NCBI GenBank assembly: GCA_038380795.1
Contig: CM076259.1
Coordinates: 79,333,224 to 79,397,223 of the forward strand
Origin: Pyrocephalus nanus
Taxonomy: Eukaryota > Chordata > Aves > Passeriformes > Tyrannidae
Reading direction: 5' to 3'
Length of the DNA: 64,000 bases
Shown piece by piece: positions 1-12,310 of this stretch; position 1 is the stretch's first letter, and the number at the start of each line of letters is the position of its first letter. The position numbers were made by a program, and so were the translations under genes. The notes under the pieces are model-generated. The model ran no database searches. It was not told the DNA's origin and was given only the letters and a program-made list of their open reading frames with translations.

Positions 1-1512
1 ATGTTAAAATAAGAATTTATTTCCTCCTGACAGGCTTTTCACCTGTTCTATTGAAAAGTTTAGAGCAGAGTCCATATAATTTTGACTGAGGAATCTGAAG
101 AACATTGTCACAGAATAATTGTCATAGAATTCATTAGGCATTTTTTATACTATTTAATAGAGAAATTCTATTACTGTATTTGTTATTGACAAATGCAGTT
201 TATTCTCCTGAGGAAAAACAAACAAACAACAAAAAAAGAAACCAACAATTCAAACACGTGTTTACTGAGTGAAACTAGAGCTAACAAAAATGGAAATTAC
301 TGTATTAGGTAACAGAGAAGTCAGAGTCTAACTGGCATAAAACTAGTGTGATTTAGGGCTTTATTTTGACAACATTAAGTAGAGAATTAATGATTCAATG
401 CCTGTGTCCTTGTGCTTAACTGCTTCATCCTAGCTCTGAAGCACATCTAGGGGCAGCAATAGATAAATTCAAAAGGATGAGTAGGTATTAGATATGAAAC
501 TAACCACTGTAGCACTCTAGGTATTAATGACATTGTATAGTCTGAATTAAATTAATATAGCCTTACTTAACTAATTTCAATTTTTTCTAATTTTTCTTTT
601 AAAAGTCCTGCAGATTTCTGTCCTGGTTACCCAGACATTTGTGTAGGTGTATGAAAAGTCAAGACTTTATGTAGATGCACAGAGACCATAATTTCATTAG
701 CTTTTGAGATAGCATAAAATGTGATTTAGGTTTGCAAAAGCATTTTAATTTAATCTTTCTGTTGAAATGAGCAGTAAAGGAACTGCTAATGCACAAACAT
801 TTAAGGTGATTAATAGATATTAATTTGTAAATCCAAATGGTTTTTTTTTGTTTAACCTTGTATATTAGGCTATAAATAGCCATTACACTACATCCATGCT
901 TCCACTAAGTTGAAGTCTTGCAGTGTGTGCAGCAAAAGCCTGTCTCTGAGCAGGCCATGCTCTGAAAGCTCATGTACAGTCCGTACCAACATCACTTTAA
1001 AGTTTGTTCCAATAGTCATCACCCTTTGTTGAAATTCTGGTTCCTTTCTTAAGTGATTTTATCAGTATAAGCTTTTCTCTCTTGCTTTGTCTTTCTCTGG
1101 TAGTTTGAGAATCCCCATTCTGATAGCCTTTGAATTCTTTAGAACTTTTTAGTACTCTTCCAAGTTTTGGAAACTCTCTTCAAACATCAGTGTCACAGAG
1201 TTGCAGGACTTTATTATTCATCTCATCAATGCTCTAGTTCTGTTCCTATTCACTTTTTTGCTGCTACACGTGGATGAGAATGGCTCAGCCCTTTTCACTG
1301 CAGGTTTCACTTGAAGGTGTTGCTGAACTATCTGACTGTTGTGCTGCTGGAACTGGAGGCACAGTCCACCTTTATTAGACTTAGACAATATTAACTGGCC
1401 TCCTTTGAAAATATAATAGACAAGCATTATTTTGCTTCACATTTATGTTAGACTTCTCTAACTGCAGTTGTCACAGTGTTTCCAGTCTTATGCCATTCTC
1501 CTTGCATTCAAT

Positions 1513-1539
1513 AAAAACTAAAAACTAAAAACTAAAAAC
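1513..1539. repeat. (AAAAACT)n short tandem repeat
   Basis: The heptamer AAAAACT is repeated about 3.7 times without interruption inside the ITGBL1 intron. It is a simple low-order tandem repeat with no sign of function. Confidence 0.9.
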
Positions 1540-3558
1540 CAGTATTCCATTTTTTCCCAACTCATTTAGCATATTTTTTGCAGGGTAATGAAGCTTGCTT
1601 ACTTGGAAATATTTCTCCTAGAAAAATGTTTATTATTCTCTTCTGTTAATAATGTAATGGAAAGTCCTGTAATTTAAAAAAAAAAAAAAATCCTGTTTCT
1701 GTTTAAATACAGAGATAAATATTTGTTTCATTTACTGTAGTGTTCTATGTCAGGGATCCTGCATTGTGCTGCAATTTTTCATATTCCTAGCCTGAGGTGT
1801 CAAATTTTGCTTGGGGCTAGCCTTAGTTTGCCCTTCAGGAACATCATCTGATTATAAACAGTCTAGAAATAACCCCCACCTTCCTCTGTAATGATTACTT
1901 CACCTTTTTCATCATACTGATGTTCCCATGTCGTTGTGCCTTTTGTATTACAAAATCATCATGCATATTTTTCGGGAACTCCGACAACAGCTGCATGAGT
2001 TGTCCTAAACCGATTTCCCATAACCACACAATTTTTTTTCTAATCATGTTAAGAAATAATTAATCCCAGAATCCAGTTTGGTTCAGGATGACTTGGGCTG
2101 TAATGGACCCCTGCTAGGAATCTGTCACAGCTTGCTTTGTTGCTGCATTCATATTTCACATTTAAGTCTTGTGGTAATAGGAGTTTTGATTCTAAACAAA
2201 ATGACAGTATCTTTAACATCATCTTTTCCTCTCCTTTGCCTGTCCCGCATCTAAGTCTTTATCCTTGACCCAAGATTAATGTTTAAAACTTTATTACATA
2301 TTTAGAAGTTCATTAATGTTCATTAAAATCTCCATTTTATGAATGGAGATCTGTAGTCTCAGAGCCATTACTTTGCAATGCAATTTGTTTATGATTTTAA
2401 CTGTTTTTTGTTAAATCTGAAATGAGGACAGACCAACACTTTCCAGTAAATCTTCTCAATCTCAACAGTTAGGGTAAAGAAAAATCTCCAAGTGAAGAAA
2501 TCCAGCCCAAAATTAAATGCTTAAAGTGATAAAATACTGTCACTACCTTTGCTCTATGATTTGCAGGGAGGATATACAGAACTACACCATGTAAAACAGT
2601 TTTTCTCAGGCTACCACACACACATGAGATAGCAAGGAGTTAACAAGCACTGGGCTAAGCACTTGTATACTCAATACCTCAAGGCACCCAAAAAGCTGCA
2701 GCTGCCCAAGCAGTGTCAGCTAGGAATAAATATTATTTTTGTAAAATGGATTACTTGAGACAAAAGAGTCCTTCCTGATTTGAGGATTTCTATGGCATAA
2801 AGCAGGAGAGGCATGGTGATTGCAGACAAATCCAAGTCAAATTTTATGTTGTAAACTGTTAACTGTTTGTTGCAAATTTATAGATTATTCATTATCTTTT
2901 TATTTGTCTCAGGTAAAGGCTTTATGGACATGATCAGTCTCTGTATTCAGTAACACATCATGACAAGAAAAAACCAACAAAATTTTTTTCTCATTGAAAT
3001 CACCATAGATTTTGTACTATTCGCTGCTAAAATGAGTAAAGTATCTGTATCTTCAAAAATAATTTTCCAACAGTGACATCCAGTTGTATATTTTGCTCTT
3101 AATTGGTACAGTTATTTTCAATTCTAATCTATATGTTACTGATTAAAAAAAAATAAGATAGATAAAAATGCTCTGACAGAAGCTTAATTACATTAAGTTA
3201 CTGCAGACAATTACATGAGATCTATCTGGAAGGAGCATATTGGTATATGCTTGTTTTCTATCTCTTGTATTTTTATTTGTCCTATAGTTGACCTTGTTTC
3301 CCAGTCTAAAACTGGGATCAAGCTTCAAAAGTAGCATCAAGCTTCTATCAACTATGCTAGTTATCAAGTTTTAGAAGTGGGTAGCAATACTGTCATAATA
3401 AGACTGTGTCATTGTTACAGATCATTTCAAGTTGTATATATGATATGTTAAAAAAAGACCAATACAGTGTCTGAGATACAAAAATTATTTTGAATATTTA
3501 GATGCTGTAAATGACAGCTCCAAGACTTTGGAGTTACCAGGTTTTTCTAATTTTAAAT

Positions 3559-3615
3559 TATTTTCTAATTAAAATGAGTATTTTCTAATTAAAATTAGTA
3601 TTTTCCAATTAAAAG
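3559..3615. repeat. 20-bp tandem repeat, about 2.85 copies
   Basis: Units at 3559-3578, 3579-3598 and 3599-3615 all begin TATTTTCTAATTAAAA (the third with CCAATT). They differ by only one to a few bases, so the array is a recent local duplication in an AT-rich intron. Each unit carries a TAATTA homeodomain-type core, probably by chance of composition. Confidence 0.85.
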
Positions 3616-4459
3616 TATTTGGCCATCAGTAGACTTTGAAGGAACTCAGAGCAAACAACAAGGTTTATCTCTCCTCTGGTCTTCTACTAGTGCTGCCTCC
3701 CAGTTTACAATATTAGGTTGTCCTACTGGCTCATGAAAAGTCCACAAATCAGAAAAACAAAATTGCTGGTTTTCTTCCCCGCATCCTGCAGCTCCATGCT
3801 TTGCCAGATACTCCTACTGCTTGTTTCCTTCTTCCCAGCCCATGCTCACAAATTATCTCAGTCTCTTCATTTCTGCTCCCTTGCCCTACATAGCAGGTAG
3901 GGTAGGAATAAAGTCACTGGTATGTATAATTTCATCTCTGCAGCAGAAATATAACTTAAAGATGAAAAATGAAATTCTGGCTGGGAGAAATTTCTTACTT
4001 CTCTTTTTCATTCTCCATTCCTATTCTTCATTCTTGTCTGCATTTGTTGTCACCTTTCCCTTTTTTTCTGGCTAAGTTTTCTACTCGGTTTACTCTTAAA
4101 AATATTTTCCTTTTTTATCAAATTTTGTACAAATAAGTCTCAAAATTTTTTATTTTATTTTTTTCTCTCTGTCTTTAAAGCATAAATTATAGCTGCCAGG
4201 GTCTATCTTTGACCTATGTTCTAGAGTTTCTTTGACCTTTCCCTCACTTGCTTTCTGCACATCACTAGGGCACCCTGTTCAACATAGGAATGAGAGCTGA
4301 AGAAGGTCACCCTGCTGGGAAGCTGTGCTGTCCATCCATCTGTCTGTCTATCCCACTGCACACACTCCACACTGCACAGGTCTGAAGGTGATCTGAGCTG
4401 TGACCACAGTCACTGATTTCTGCTTGTCTTGGTCATAACCAACCCTGGTGTCATTACAG

Positions 4460-4606
4460 GCCATGGTATCTGCTCATGCGGCCTATGCATTTGCCAGGAC
4501 GGGTGGTTTGGAAACCTGTGCCAGCACTCCAGGAAGTGCAACATGACGGAGCAGGAGAGCAGAAGTCTCTGCGAGTCAGCGGATGGCATATTATGCTCGG
4601 GGAAGG
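4460..4606 (+). CDS. ITGBL1: ITGBL1, third-last coding exon (integrin-type EGF repeat)
   Basis: ITGBL1 is a secreted, matrix-associated protein made almost wholly of about ten integrin-beta-type EGF repeats. It lacks the integrin ligand-binding head and membrane anchor. This 147-nt exon encodes 49 residues with eight cysteines in the pattern G-H-G-x-C-x-C-G-x-C-x-C, then a G-W-F-G turn, and ends near [10 protein letters not shown]. It matches the human ITGBL1 repeat as I remember it, including the RKCNMTE and [14 protein letters not shown] stretches, with scattered substitutions. It is bounded by a TCATTACAG acceptor and a GTAAGA donor. Entry and exit are both phase 1, so the first glycine codon is split and the exon is a symmetric cassette. 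The open frame begins upstream at 4429, but that part is intronic. The eight-cysteine spacing and exon B/C context separate it from true integrin beta genes. Confidence 0.96.
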
Positions 4607-6307
4607 GTAAGAACTGCCAGCTGAGCTACCTCATGCCAGTACCCTGCCAGAGGAAAACGATCATGTTCTGGAAGACTAATGTGCATGAAAGTGGGTTGTT
4701 GTTTAATAACCCTTTCTTTTCAAAGGCTCCCATTATTAAAAGGATGTTATATTTGGCTCCATAATGCACTTACATCCATTTTGTCAAACACCCACCACGG
4801 CCTTACATGTCCAGCAGTGCTGCTCTCCTATGCAATTTTGTTGGTAGCATATAATTTTCTGTATCTGTTTAGCTGATGGTCTGTGTGGAATAGCTGTACA
4901 CTATAAGCTAACTGTTAGTGCTCCAGCCAGTTTGAGGGAAAGGGACACTACCTGCAGTAACACTGCAGTGGGGGAAGATGGCAGATGTAAAATACTGGGC
5001 AACAGTAAGTGAAGGAGAGTGTTTAACAGCAGCATTTTGTATACTTAGTCACTCTGCTCCCCAGCACAGCAGCAAAGGACAAGTATGTGCCTGCAGCCCC
5101 CCACAAATGAATCCTGAAAACTTTCTCATTTACTAATTTTTATTCAGATGGTTGCATCAGCTTCAGTTCGGCTATAAAAAAATGCCACAGGGAAGAATAA
5201 AAGTTAGAAAATCCTGATAATTATCTGAAATTGTTCTCTGAGGTTCTTACCTTGCAGTCTTTCAGGCTAGGAAATTGTATTAATGGAAAGAGGGCTTTTT
5301 AGCTCCCCATAGTGCAAATTGCCTATTTTTGTATATAATATGTCTGAAAGAGAATTGACAAAAAACGGGTGGTAGGACTGACTGGAGGCTAGAATGCACT
5401 CACTCCAGATTTTATGTGCCATTTCCTCTATTTGTATGTCCCTTGCATAGACAGGGGACCAGCTGGAAAAAACAGTTAGGAGCTTTCTACATCAGGCAGG
5501 TTTCCAGTTTTCCCTTTGGTAACTTTTATTTCAGTGCAGAGGAAATTTAAATAGAGTTTCCAGCCTGGCCTTCATCCATCTGCAGTAGTACTTAGAATTC
5601 TCCCCTGAAGCGCTGTTTCATTTTATTTTGGGGTTTTTCTGTCCCCAGTTGATGCAGTGTCATAGAAAATAAGGAATTTGCATTGCTTCTTTATTTTTTC
5701 CAGATGTGTCTGTCTTTAAATTATGTGTAAGAGAATGGTGAGATACTGGAGAAAAGGAATGATTCTGTTTTACTGTAGAAGTTAGCTTTTCTTGTCTTAG
5801 TCTTGGTCTCTCTGTGATTTTTTTATATAAACCATGAAGCTGAGGGAATATGCTAAATATCAACAAAATGCACTATGTAAGATTCTAAATAAATATAAAC
5901 ATAAAAAACTATGTTGATTTTTAAAATATTTTTATTGCCTGCTACCTTTTTGTAAGGATAGCTATTTATTCTAGCCTGTGAGTCTTACTCTGAGAACAAT
6001 TAACTCTGAGCACTTATATCAAAAATACAATTTATTCTGAGGCTTTGGGAGCAGATAACCTGGCAGAAATTTGCAGAGACATCCAGAATTTTTTTTCCCA
6101 CTGCTGGCTGTGCTGCCCAGAGGGTGGTTTGGTATCTGGTCACTTATGTAATCTGGAGCAGCCTGAAAGTTGCACTAGGTTGCAACCAGCAGTAGGCAGG
6201 TAGTGCTTTTAAACACGGCTGCTTGAATGGAGGCTCCAAAGGCCCAGATTTTCTAGGATAGTAGCTCTCTGTTGAACAGCATTTACTTTCTGTGGGAATC
6301 ACAAACT

Positions 6308-6593
6308 TGACAAATGGAGCCAGGCTCTTCTCTGTGGTTCCAAGCAGTAAAACGAGATGCAAGGGGCAGAAACTGATGCACAGGAAGCTCCTGAACATGA
6401 GGAAGAACTTCTTTATTGTGTGGGTGACCCAGAGATTGCCCAGAGCATTGTGTAGTCTTTCTTACTGGAGACACTCAAGAACCATCTGGATTCAGTAGTG
6501 ATCAATGTGCTTTAGAGAGGCCCTGCTTCATCAGAGAGGTTGGATCAGATGACCCCACAATAATCCCTTCCAACCTTACCCATTCTGTGACCC
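6308..6593 (+). mobile_element. CR1 LINE 3' end, degraded
   Basis: The sequence follows the conserved 3' part of avian CR1 elements. It includes a GAACATGAGGAAGAACTTCTTTA-like block, GTGACCCAGAG and GCCCAGAG boxes, then GGTTGGATCAGATGAC, a CCCTTCCAACCTT box and a terminal ATTCTGTGA-type octamer. CR1 copies are usually truncated at the 5' end, as here; no reverse transcriptase is left. Orientation is the same as ITGBL1. The 5' edge is approximate. Confidence 0.85.
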
Positions 6594-6915
6594 TAAATCC
6601 ATATTCAGTACCAGAGGTAGGATTTTTTTTTTTTGTGTTGAGTTTCTTCGGCCCCCAAGCACATGTAAGCTTTCAGTGTGATGGAAGGTTGCCCTGGGGA
6701 TAGTCAATATAATAAAGCTGTGTCAAATTAGGTGCTATAACAGCTTTATTGTAGAAACAGCTGGTCATATGTAAGTGTTTGTTGCAGCAGATAAATACCT
6801 CCATAAGATAACTTCAGCTGTGTGTGGTCAGTAAACATCCAAGCATGCTACTGTCTCCTACCTCTTCTCTGAGCAGGATAGGGATCACAGGCAAAGACAG
6901 TGTAATTATTTATAA

Positions 6916-6952
6916 CCTTTTTTTTCTCCCCCCCCCCTTTTCTTTTTTCCCC
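6916..6952 (+). repeat. Pyrimidine tract with C10 run
   Basis: There are about 37 consecutive pyrimidines (T-rich, then ten Cs at 6928-6937, then T-rich) inside an ITGBL1 intron. No exon follows, so it is not acting as an obvious acceptor tract. It is a homopurine/homopyrimidine stretch of low complexity. Confidence 0.85.
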
Positions 6953-9455
6953 TGGTAAATCTATTTTTGATGCTAAGATATGTATCTGGAAATCGTGTTT
7001 TACTGGGTACTCATACTTTAAAACGCTGTTCATAGCTAGTGAAGCATTACCCTAATGGCAAATTGTTCTTCCTTATTCATTGCAATGAGAAAAAAATAAT
7101 GATTACTTGTCAGATAAAAGTGAATTTTTCTGGAAACGTAGCCAGGATATGCAAGTGCTAAAATGGACTTAGAGGAGCTTGAGCTTCTTATGCAGGACTG
7201 TGAGGAGTCCTGGTTTTCAGCAGATAACTGCTGAACACTATCAGAAATTGCACTCTGCTATTATAAGCAAAGTTGGACATCCACATTCCTAGGATGCTTT
7301 TAGAATCTTGGCTCTCTGACTGTGCCACCTGTAGTAAAAGCTCTTCCAAAGGAAAACAGCAACACCCACCACACTGCTGTCTCCCTGGCATTAAATATAG
7401 GGCTGCATATGGCGACTGTAACGGTGCAGGATGTGGGCAAGGTAATGAGCCAAATCCCATCCGAGACGATCTGGCTGAGATCCCAGGAAACACCCTACAA
7501 CTCATTAGACTCATTTTAATTAAACTAAGGAGCCTCCCAGAGCAGCATGCTCTGTTCAGGGAAAAGGCTTGATTCATTTCCCTAACAGATTTTGTATTAC
7601 GGAGCCTGATCTTCCTTGGTTGACTTGGTGTTAAATTTCCTGTGTCTTCTGCAAAATAGTTTTAAACATTGTGGGCATTCCTCAGTAGCAGCATCAGTGC
7701 TTTTTATGCAGAATCACTTCAAGTTTTGTACAACGTAATACTCTTATTACCTACTTTAATTTCACTGAAATTCTCATACTATTCCTCAATATTTTCTGCT
7801 GTCTGTGCCTTGCAGTTTGTATAAACAGAGAGATTCAGTTTAAATTATTCTCAAGTAAGTCTTAGTGTACCTCTTATACAGCAACCATGCAATACGTATG
7901 CTATTCTCCACTGCCTTTTTATACAGTGGCATTTTTTATCATTGTAGGGTATGTCAATATTTTCTGTACTGGTGGCTCAGTAAACAGAACTCAGAACTCA
8001 CAGAAAAAGTAGATGCTTAATCAAATATTCCCATCCCCAAATGTTCCAATCATTAGCTCTTCCTGAATATATTTGCATGTTCCATATGTTACACGTTAAA
8101 ACATTTCCCTAAAATTAGGCAATGAGTTAATTTTTGTGAATTTAAAATAAACATTAAATTGCTTACATATTTAACTAAAAATTAGCTAGTCTGCTGAGAC
8201 TGTCACAAGTTTTAAAAAATTAATTTTCAGTGATCACAGACACTTCAGTACTTACAGGAAAAAGCTATGGAAAATTGGTTGATATCAGCAGATGGACTTT
8301 TTTTTTTTTTAAAGTGTAATAGGATCATGAATATGGATTTTTTTCAGAGGTCTCTGAAAGAACTGGAAAGATGGAAATGTATAATTTTATAGGCTTTAGC
8401 TAAGGCCCTGTTAAGTAACCCATGAATTCTATTTAGGTTATATTCTGACATAACCAAGTTTCCTTCTATATATTTTTCCCCTAATATTGCTTTAAACAAA
8501 TTAGTGACTTTTACGGGAATCATTCTGGAAATATTGTAGGAGCCTAGGATTTTCAACTGCATTTAAATAATTTTTAAGTATGTTGTGTTAAATGTCAACT
8601 GCTTATTTGATAACTTTTTTTATAACTCTGCCTCTGATAATTGAAAACTATGTGTGTATCCTTTGCTATCATTTATTTGGGGGGTTGATTTTTTTAATAT
8701 TGACTTCTAATGTAACCCTTTCTTAGGGCTCAGTTCACAAAAGGATTTTTGCTCAGCAGTTACTAAGAGCCACACCTTAGCACTGTAGGCGTTATACTGA
8801 AATCTGTATAGGGTCAGGCTGCTGAAGATGGGATCTGAAAAGCTGAGTCATTTTAGCCAATTGTTGGAATTATCCAGAAGGAATTACAATATTCTAGTGG
8901 CATTTCTAGTTGCAGAAAAGCCTGTCTCACCCCATTCTCAGGCTGCAGTCTTCCTGACACATGATTGTCTGAGGGCAATTGTAACTTTACAGGATTCAGA
9001 GCCATGAACCTTCTCCTGAAGGTAAGGATGTCTCTGAGTCTTCCCTTGAATGGGGATTTCTGGTGCTCCATGGGTTATGGCATCACCTGAACATCACCAC
9101 AGAGTCCCTCCTTTCCCTGAGGGGTGTGACCTGACATCCTGGAGAAGGAGGAGTGCAGCTTCTCCCAGGAAGGGTCATTAGAGTACACTGCAGGCATGAG
9201 CCAAGTGCTGAACTGCCGTTATGTGTTCAAACTCTTTCTGACCCAGAACAAATAATTAAGTAGTAATTCTATGGGAGGTGGAGAAGCTTCATTTGTGGTG
9301 ATGAGGATTTTGGGGGTCTAAATATTAGTCTTATGCATTGCTGGTCTTTTTTGGACTCACCCCTAAATTTAGATGAGGAGGACTAATTTCTTCGTGGGTG
9401 TGATTTTATTGCCTTCAGTAACAGTGGGTCAGGGACAATTTGAGCTTTTCTAGTC

Positions 9456-9484
9456 AAAAAAAAAAAAAAAGAAAAAAAAAAAAA
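9456..9484 (+). repeat. Imperfect poly(A) tract
   Basis: Fifteen As, a G and thirteen As lie in the ITGBL1 intron about 320 nt before the next exon. No SINE or retrocopy body was recognised upstream of it, so it is listed only as a homopolymer. Confidence 0.85.
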
Positions 9485-9807
9485 GAACAGTTTCTGGGAA
9501 GAGAAGCCCTGATTGTAGGTCTCTGAAACCAAAAGAAAGCTTCAAAATGTGAGCCTTGATTAAGTGAAATAGCAGGATCAGAGCATTAGTAGTAACATCC
9601 CACCATACTCTAGCTCATGCCAAAAGAATCTTTTTATTCAAAATACTTTTAGCTTGATTATTTTCTTTTCTGTAATAGCCTCTTAGGCAGCAATTTTGTG
9701 CCTATGCACATGTGCATATGTGTGCACGTGTGTGTCTCGGGTTGTTGTTTTCTAGTCTGAAACTGACAGTGGTCTTTGACTGCGAGTAATAATTTTTGTG
9801 ATTTCAG

Positions 9808-9921
9808 GTTCCTGCCACTGTGGAAAGTGCATCTGTTCTCCCCAGGAATGGTACATTTCAGGCGATTTCTGTGAATGCGATGACAGAGACTGTGACAAAC
9901 ATGATGGTCTCATTTGCACAG
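9808..9921 (+). CDS. ITGBL1: ITGBL1, second-last coding exon (integrin-type EGF repeat)
   Basis: This 114-nt exon encodes 38 residues and completes one integrin-EGF repeat and starts the next. It begins [10 protein letters not shown], continues through EWYISG, and ends with a highly acidic run [16 protein letters not shown]. Eight cysteines are present. That acidic block and the length of 38 agree with human ITGBL1 as I remember it; differences are conservative (for example Asp for Glu next to the FC). The acceptor is ATTTCAG and the donor is CAG followed by GTGCAG, a weaker but valid GT donor. It is phase 1 at both ends, joining cleanly to the exons on either side. The product is secreted and the cysteines are expected to be in disulfides. 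No frame break is seen. Confidence 0.96.
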
Positions 9922-11430
9922 GTGCAGTACAGGCTAACACTTAATTGCTTCAGGAAACAAACTGTGTTGATGGGAATTATGTTAGACAAAGCCTAGCTGC
10001 TTCTTTCCCCACTGACAGAGGAAGTGCATTTGCTGGTTATTCAAATCTGCTATAATTGTTTCTTCATGCAGGGTGATAATCAACTTAAGGTTTCAAAACA
10101 ACAGTTAAAAGCCTGAGCATGAATTTAAATAAGTAAGCCAGCTTTGAAATCCATCAACAATTCTCACTGTAATAGAGGACAAGTTACTGCTTTTTGGCAA
10201 AGGACATAGTGTCTGCATTGAGATCAGAAGGTTTCCTTAGTCTTTGTTCTTTTACTGGACATTCTATGTGTGTAAATTTAAGTCACAGACAAATTCACTT
10301 GTCTGATTATCCTTGGTGGCTCAGAGGCGTAATTGTGTGGGTTAACAGACCTTCCTGGTAATCAGACAATTGTTGGTGGGAACCTCAAATATGCGATAGC
10401 TTTTCTTATGACATCATGGCTGATGATTAAATTAATGATTTTAGCAGCTTCACCTTAACATTGCCTGAAAGTTGAGGTGGCAGATGTGGATAGAAATGGG
10501 CAGGGTGTTAACAAGCCCTCACGATAAACATAGTGACAAGAAGCAGCATGGGAATTGCTAAATCAACTCATTGGCTTCTTCCTGTTACAAATCTTAATTT
10601 TAGAAAATTTTTGCTAGTGACTATTAGACGTGGCAGAAATCTGCAAGTCGATTGGAGTGGAAGTGGGAGGACTGACACTAGTAAACTGTGTCTTCCAGCT
10701 AGCCCTATTAGCAAGTAGCCAGTATAGTGGCAGCAGAAGCCTTATCTTCAGCTGTAATGACTGTTCATGGATCTTCATAAAGCTGGTAGGAAGAGTTCAC
10801 ACTGGAAACTCATGCTAGAACTATCTCAAGCTGAGCACTCCAGTCATAAAAAATATTTAAATAAAATGAATATGGGGGTGTCAGTATGTAATGTTTCCCT
10901 ACTGTAAAATAGGGCCAACGCATTTTTCACTTAATAGAGAGTCTGAGATATGATTTATTTGTATAGCACTCTTGAGAAGGTAGGTGTAAAGTTTTTTAAT
11001 GTTTAGAGTGATGATTTTATTGCTATTCTGTTGGTAACTTTTAATGACTTTTTCTTTCTTCGTAGTAGTCAAAAGTAATCTTGTTTTTCCTTGTATCTGG
11101 AGGCACAGTGTGAACACTGAACCTCACCAGTTGGGTACAAATACTCATGTATACAACTGCACTACACACCACACAGTTACAGTATTTGCAGTATGGCTGA
11201 TGGAATTACTGAGAGAATGCTATTAATGCTTTGTAAATGTAGGTTTGGGGTGGTTTCTTAATGCAATGGTACAGTAATTGCTTCCTTCCAAAAGGGGGGA
11301 AAAAAAAGCAGTAGGGGAACAATAAAGGAACAATGCAACTACTTTACCATGGCTTTTTACTCCCCATAAAACACATTTTAATGTAGTACATTTCAATTAT
11401 GATAATTGCCCTTTATTCATTCTATTCTAG
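9922..11430 (+). other. ITGBL1: ITGBL1 last intron (1.5 kb)
   Basis: It runs from GTGCAGT to a TCTATTCTAG acceptor. Small open frames at 10533-10718 and 10630-10818 have no recognisable product. The stretch around 10380-10500 contains clustered TAAT/ATTA cores. Nothing else can be supported. Confidence 0.9.
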
Positions 11431-11522
11431 GCAACGGTGTTTGTAGCTGTGGAAACTGTGAGTGCTGGGAAGGATGGACTGGAAATGCTTGTGAAATCTG
11501 GCTGGGAAGAGAATACCCGTAA
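11431..11522 (+). CDS. ITGBL1: ITGBL1, terminal coding exon with stop
   Basis: The coding part of the last exon begins with the last two bases of a split glycine codon. It encodes [20 protein letters not shown], then EIWLGREYP and TAA at 11520-11522. The C-terminus, ending E-Y-P after a CEIWLG stretch, is diagnostic of ITGBL1. Human differs at only a few positions as I recall it. Five cysteines are present, so the last integrin-EGF repeat closes with the final CE and a short tail. No transmembrane segment follows, as expected for this secreted family member and unlike true integrin beta chains. Confidence 0.97.
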
Positions 11523-12310
11523 TGAAGGATGTCAAAAGACTGAGGAGGGTTTTTTGTTTGTTTTTCTTTAGGCTGCTAGAACATTTAATTTCAGAAGTGC
11601 TTGGTGTGTGGGTGTGGGTGTGCACGTAAGCACATGTACATGGCTTTAAGTACATCAGAACACATTTGAGGAGCTGCTCCTAAAAGAAATGCATCAAAAA
11701 AAACTGAAAAAGGGAGCAGGAAAATCCCAGCTCTAGAAGGTGAAGTCATAAAATACTGGCCCTGTGGGACTTCTCCAGAGGTTTTTTTGTAAATTCAGTG
11801 GAAATGAGATTATACCTTTAATGCCTGTTTCTTTAAGCAACCTTTGGAAAAGGTATAAAAAAGCCTTTTTTAATATTATTTACTTGGTCATCATCTCTCC
11901 TTATCAATCTGCAACAATACCCCTGTAGAGGAGTAACACTAGCTGAATGTTTGTCAGATAACTAGTTTGATTAATTTTATGGTGTTGGAAAAATATATCA
12001 TTTGACCTATCTTTCTTTCTAACAATCCTAACCATGCACCAGCTCATAAATCAAAAGAAACTGTAAAGAAGCCTATAAAAATATTAGTGATTTTTTTTGG
12101 TCAAATAATTGTCTGAGATCCAATTACATGACAATCATAAACTGAAGACTCAAAATGTTTGAATAGACCCTTTTCCACAAAAGAACTTCTTAGTTTCTGT
12201 GGTTAATGTGTCAGTAAGTTGGTTATCTAATCTACATACTATAATACTTTCAAATACATAACCTATAGGAATATAAGGAATGAAATTAATAAAGATATAA
12301 ATGTATGACT
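11523..12310 (+). other. ITGBL1: Putative ITGBL1 3' UTR
   Basis: It starts directly after the TAA stop and runs to shortly beyond the first canonical AATAAA. It contains a GU-rich stretch at about 11603-11625, which could bind GU-preferring proteins such as CELF or TDP-43 (inference only), and several AT-rich blocks. The extent is inferred only from the poly(A) signal, so longer or shorter forms are possible. Confidence 0.55.
12288..12293 (+). terminator. ITGBL1: Candidate ITGBL1 poly(A) signal AATAAA
   Basis: This is the first AATAAA after the ITGBL1 stop, 765 nt downstream. It is followed by T/GT-rich sequence (ATGTATGACTG, ATATGTATTC) suitable as a downstream element. No transcript evidence is available. 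Confidence 0.5.

Larger units (their letters stand above)
1..4459 (+). other. ITGBL1: ITGBL1 intron, 3' part (upstream end outside window)
   Basis: Non-coding AT-rich sequence ending in a splice acceptor (TCATTACAG) directly before the first recognisable ITGBL1 exon in the window. No cysteine-rich integrin-EGF exon was recognised here. It contains a short heptamer repeat at 1513-1539, an A-run near 1676-1690 and a three-copy 20-bp tandem repeat at 3559-3615. The open frames at 3718-3900 and 3821-4075 are short, low-complexity and resemble nothing known. The intron begins before position 1, so its full length is unknown. Confidence 0.8.
4607..9807 (+). other. ITGBL1: ITGBL1 intron (5.2 kb)
   Basis: It is bounded by GTAAGA at 4607 and a TTTCAG acceptor at 9806-9807 preceded by a T-rich tract. 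It contains a CR1 LINE 3' fragment (about 6308-6593), a long pyrimidine tract at 6916-6952 and an imperfect A-tract at 9456-9484. Open frames at 7188-7577 (-) and 7273-7572 (+) overlap each other, have no recognisable domain or splice context, and are treated as chance. The rest of the intron shows no gene that I can support. Confidence 0.9.

Noticed and set aside
4429..4764. Full-length reading of the 111-residue frame around the first ITGBL1 exon
   Set aside because: Only 4460-4606 is exon; the ends of the frame read through the acceptor and past the GTAAGA donor into intron.
7188..7577. 129-residue - frame and 99-residue cysteine-containing + frame in the ITGBL1 intron
   Set aside because: I considered an extra ITGBL1 repeat because of several cysteines, but the G-x-C-x-C-G-x-C-x-C spacing is absent, flanking splice sites do not fit phase 1, and the exons on either side join directly.
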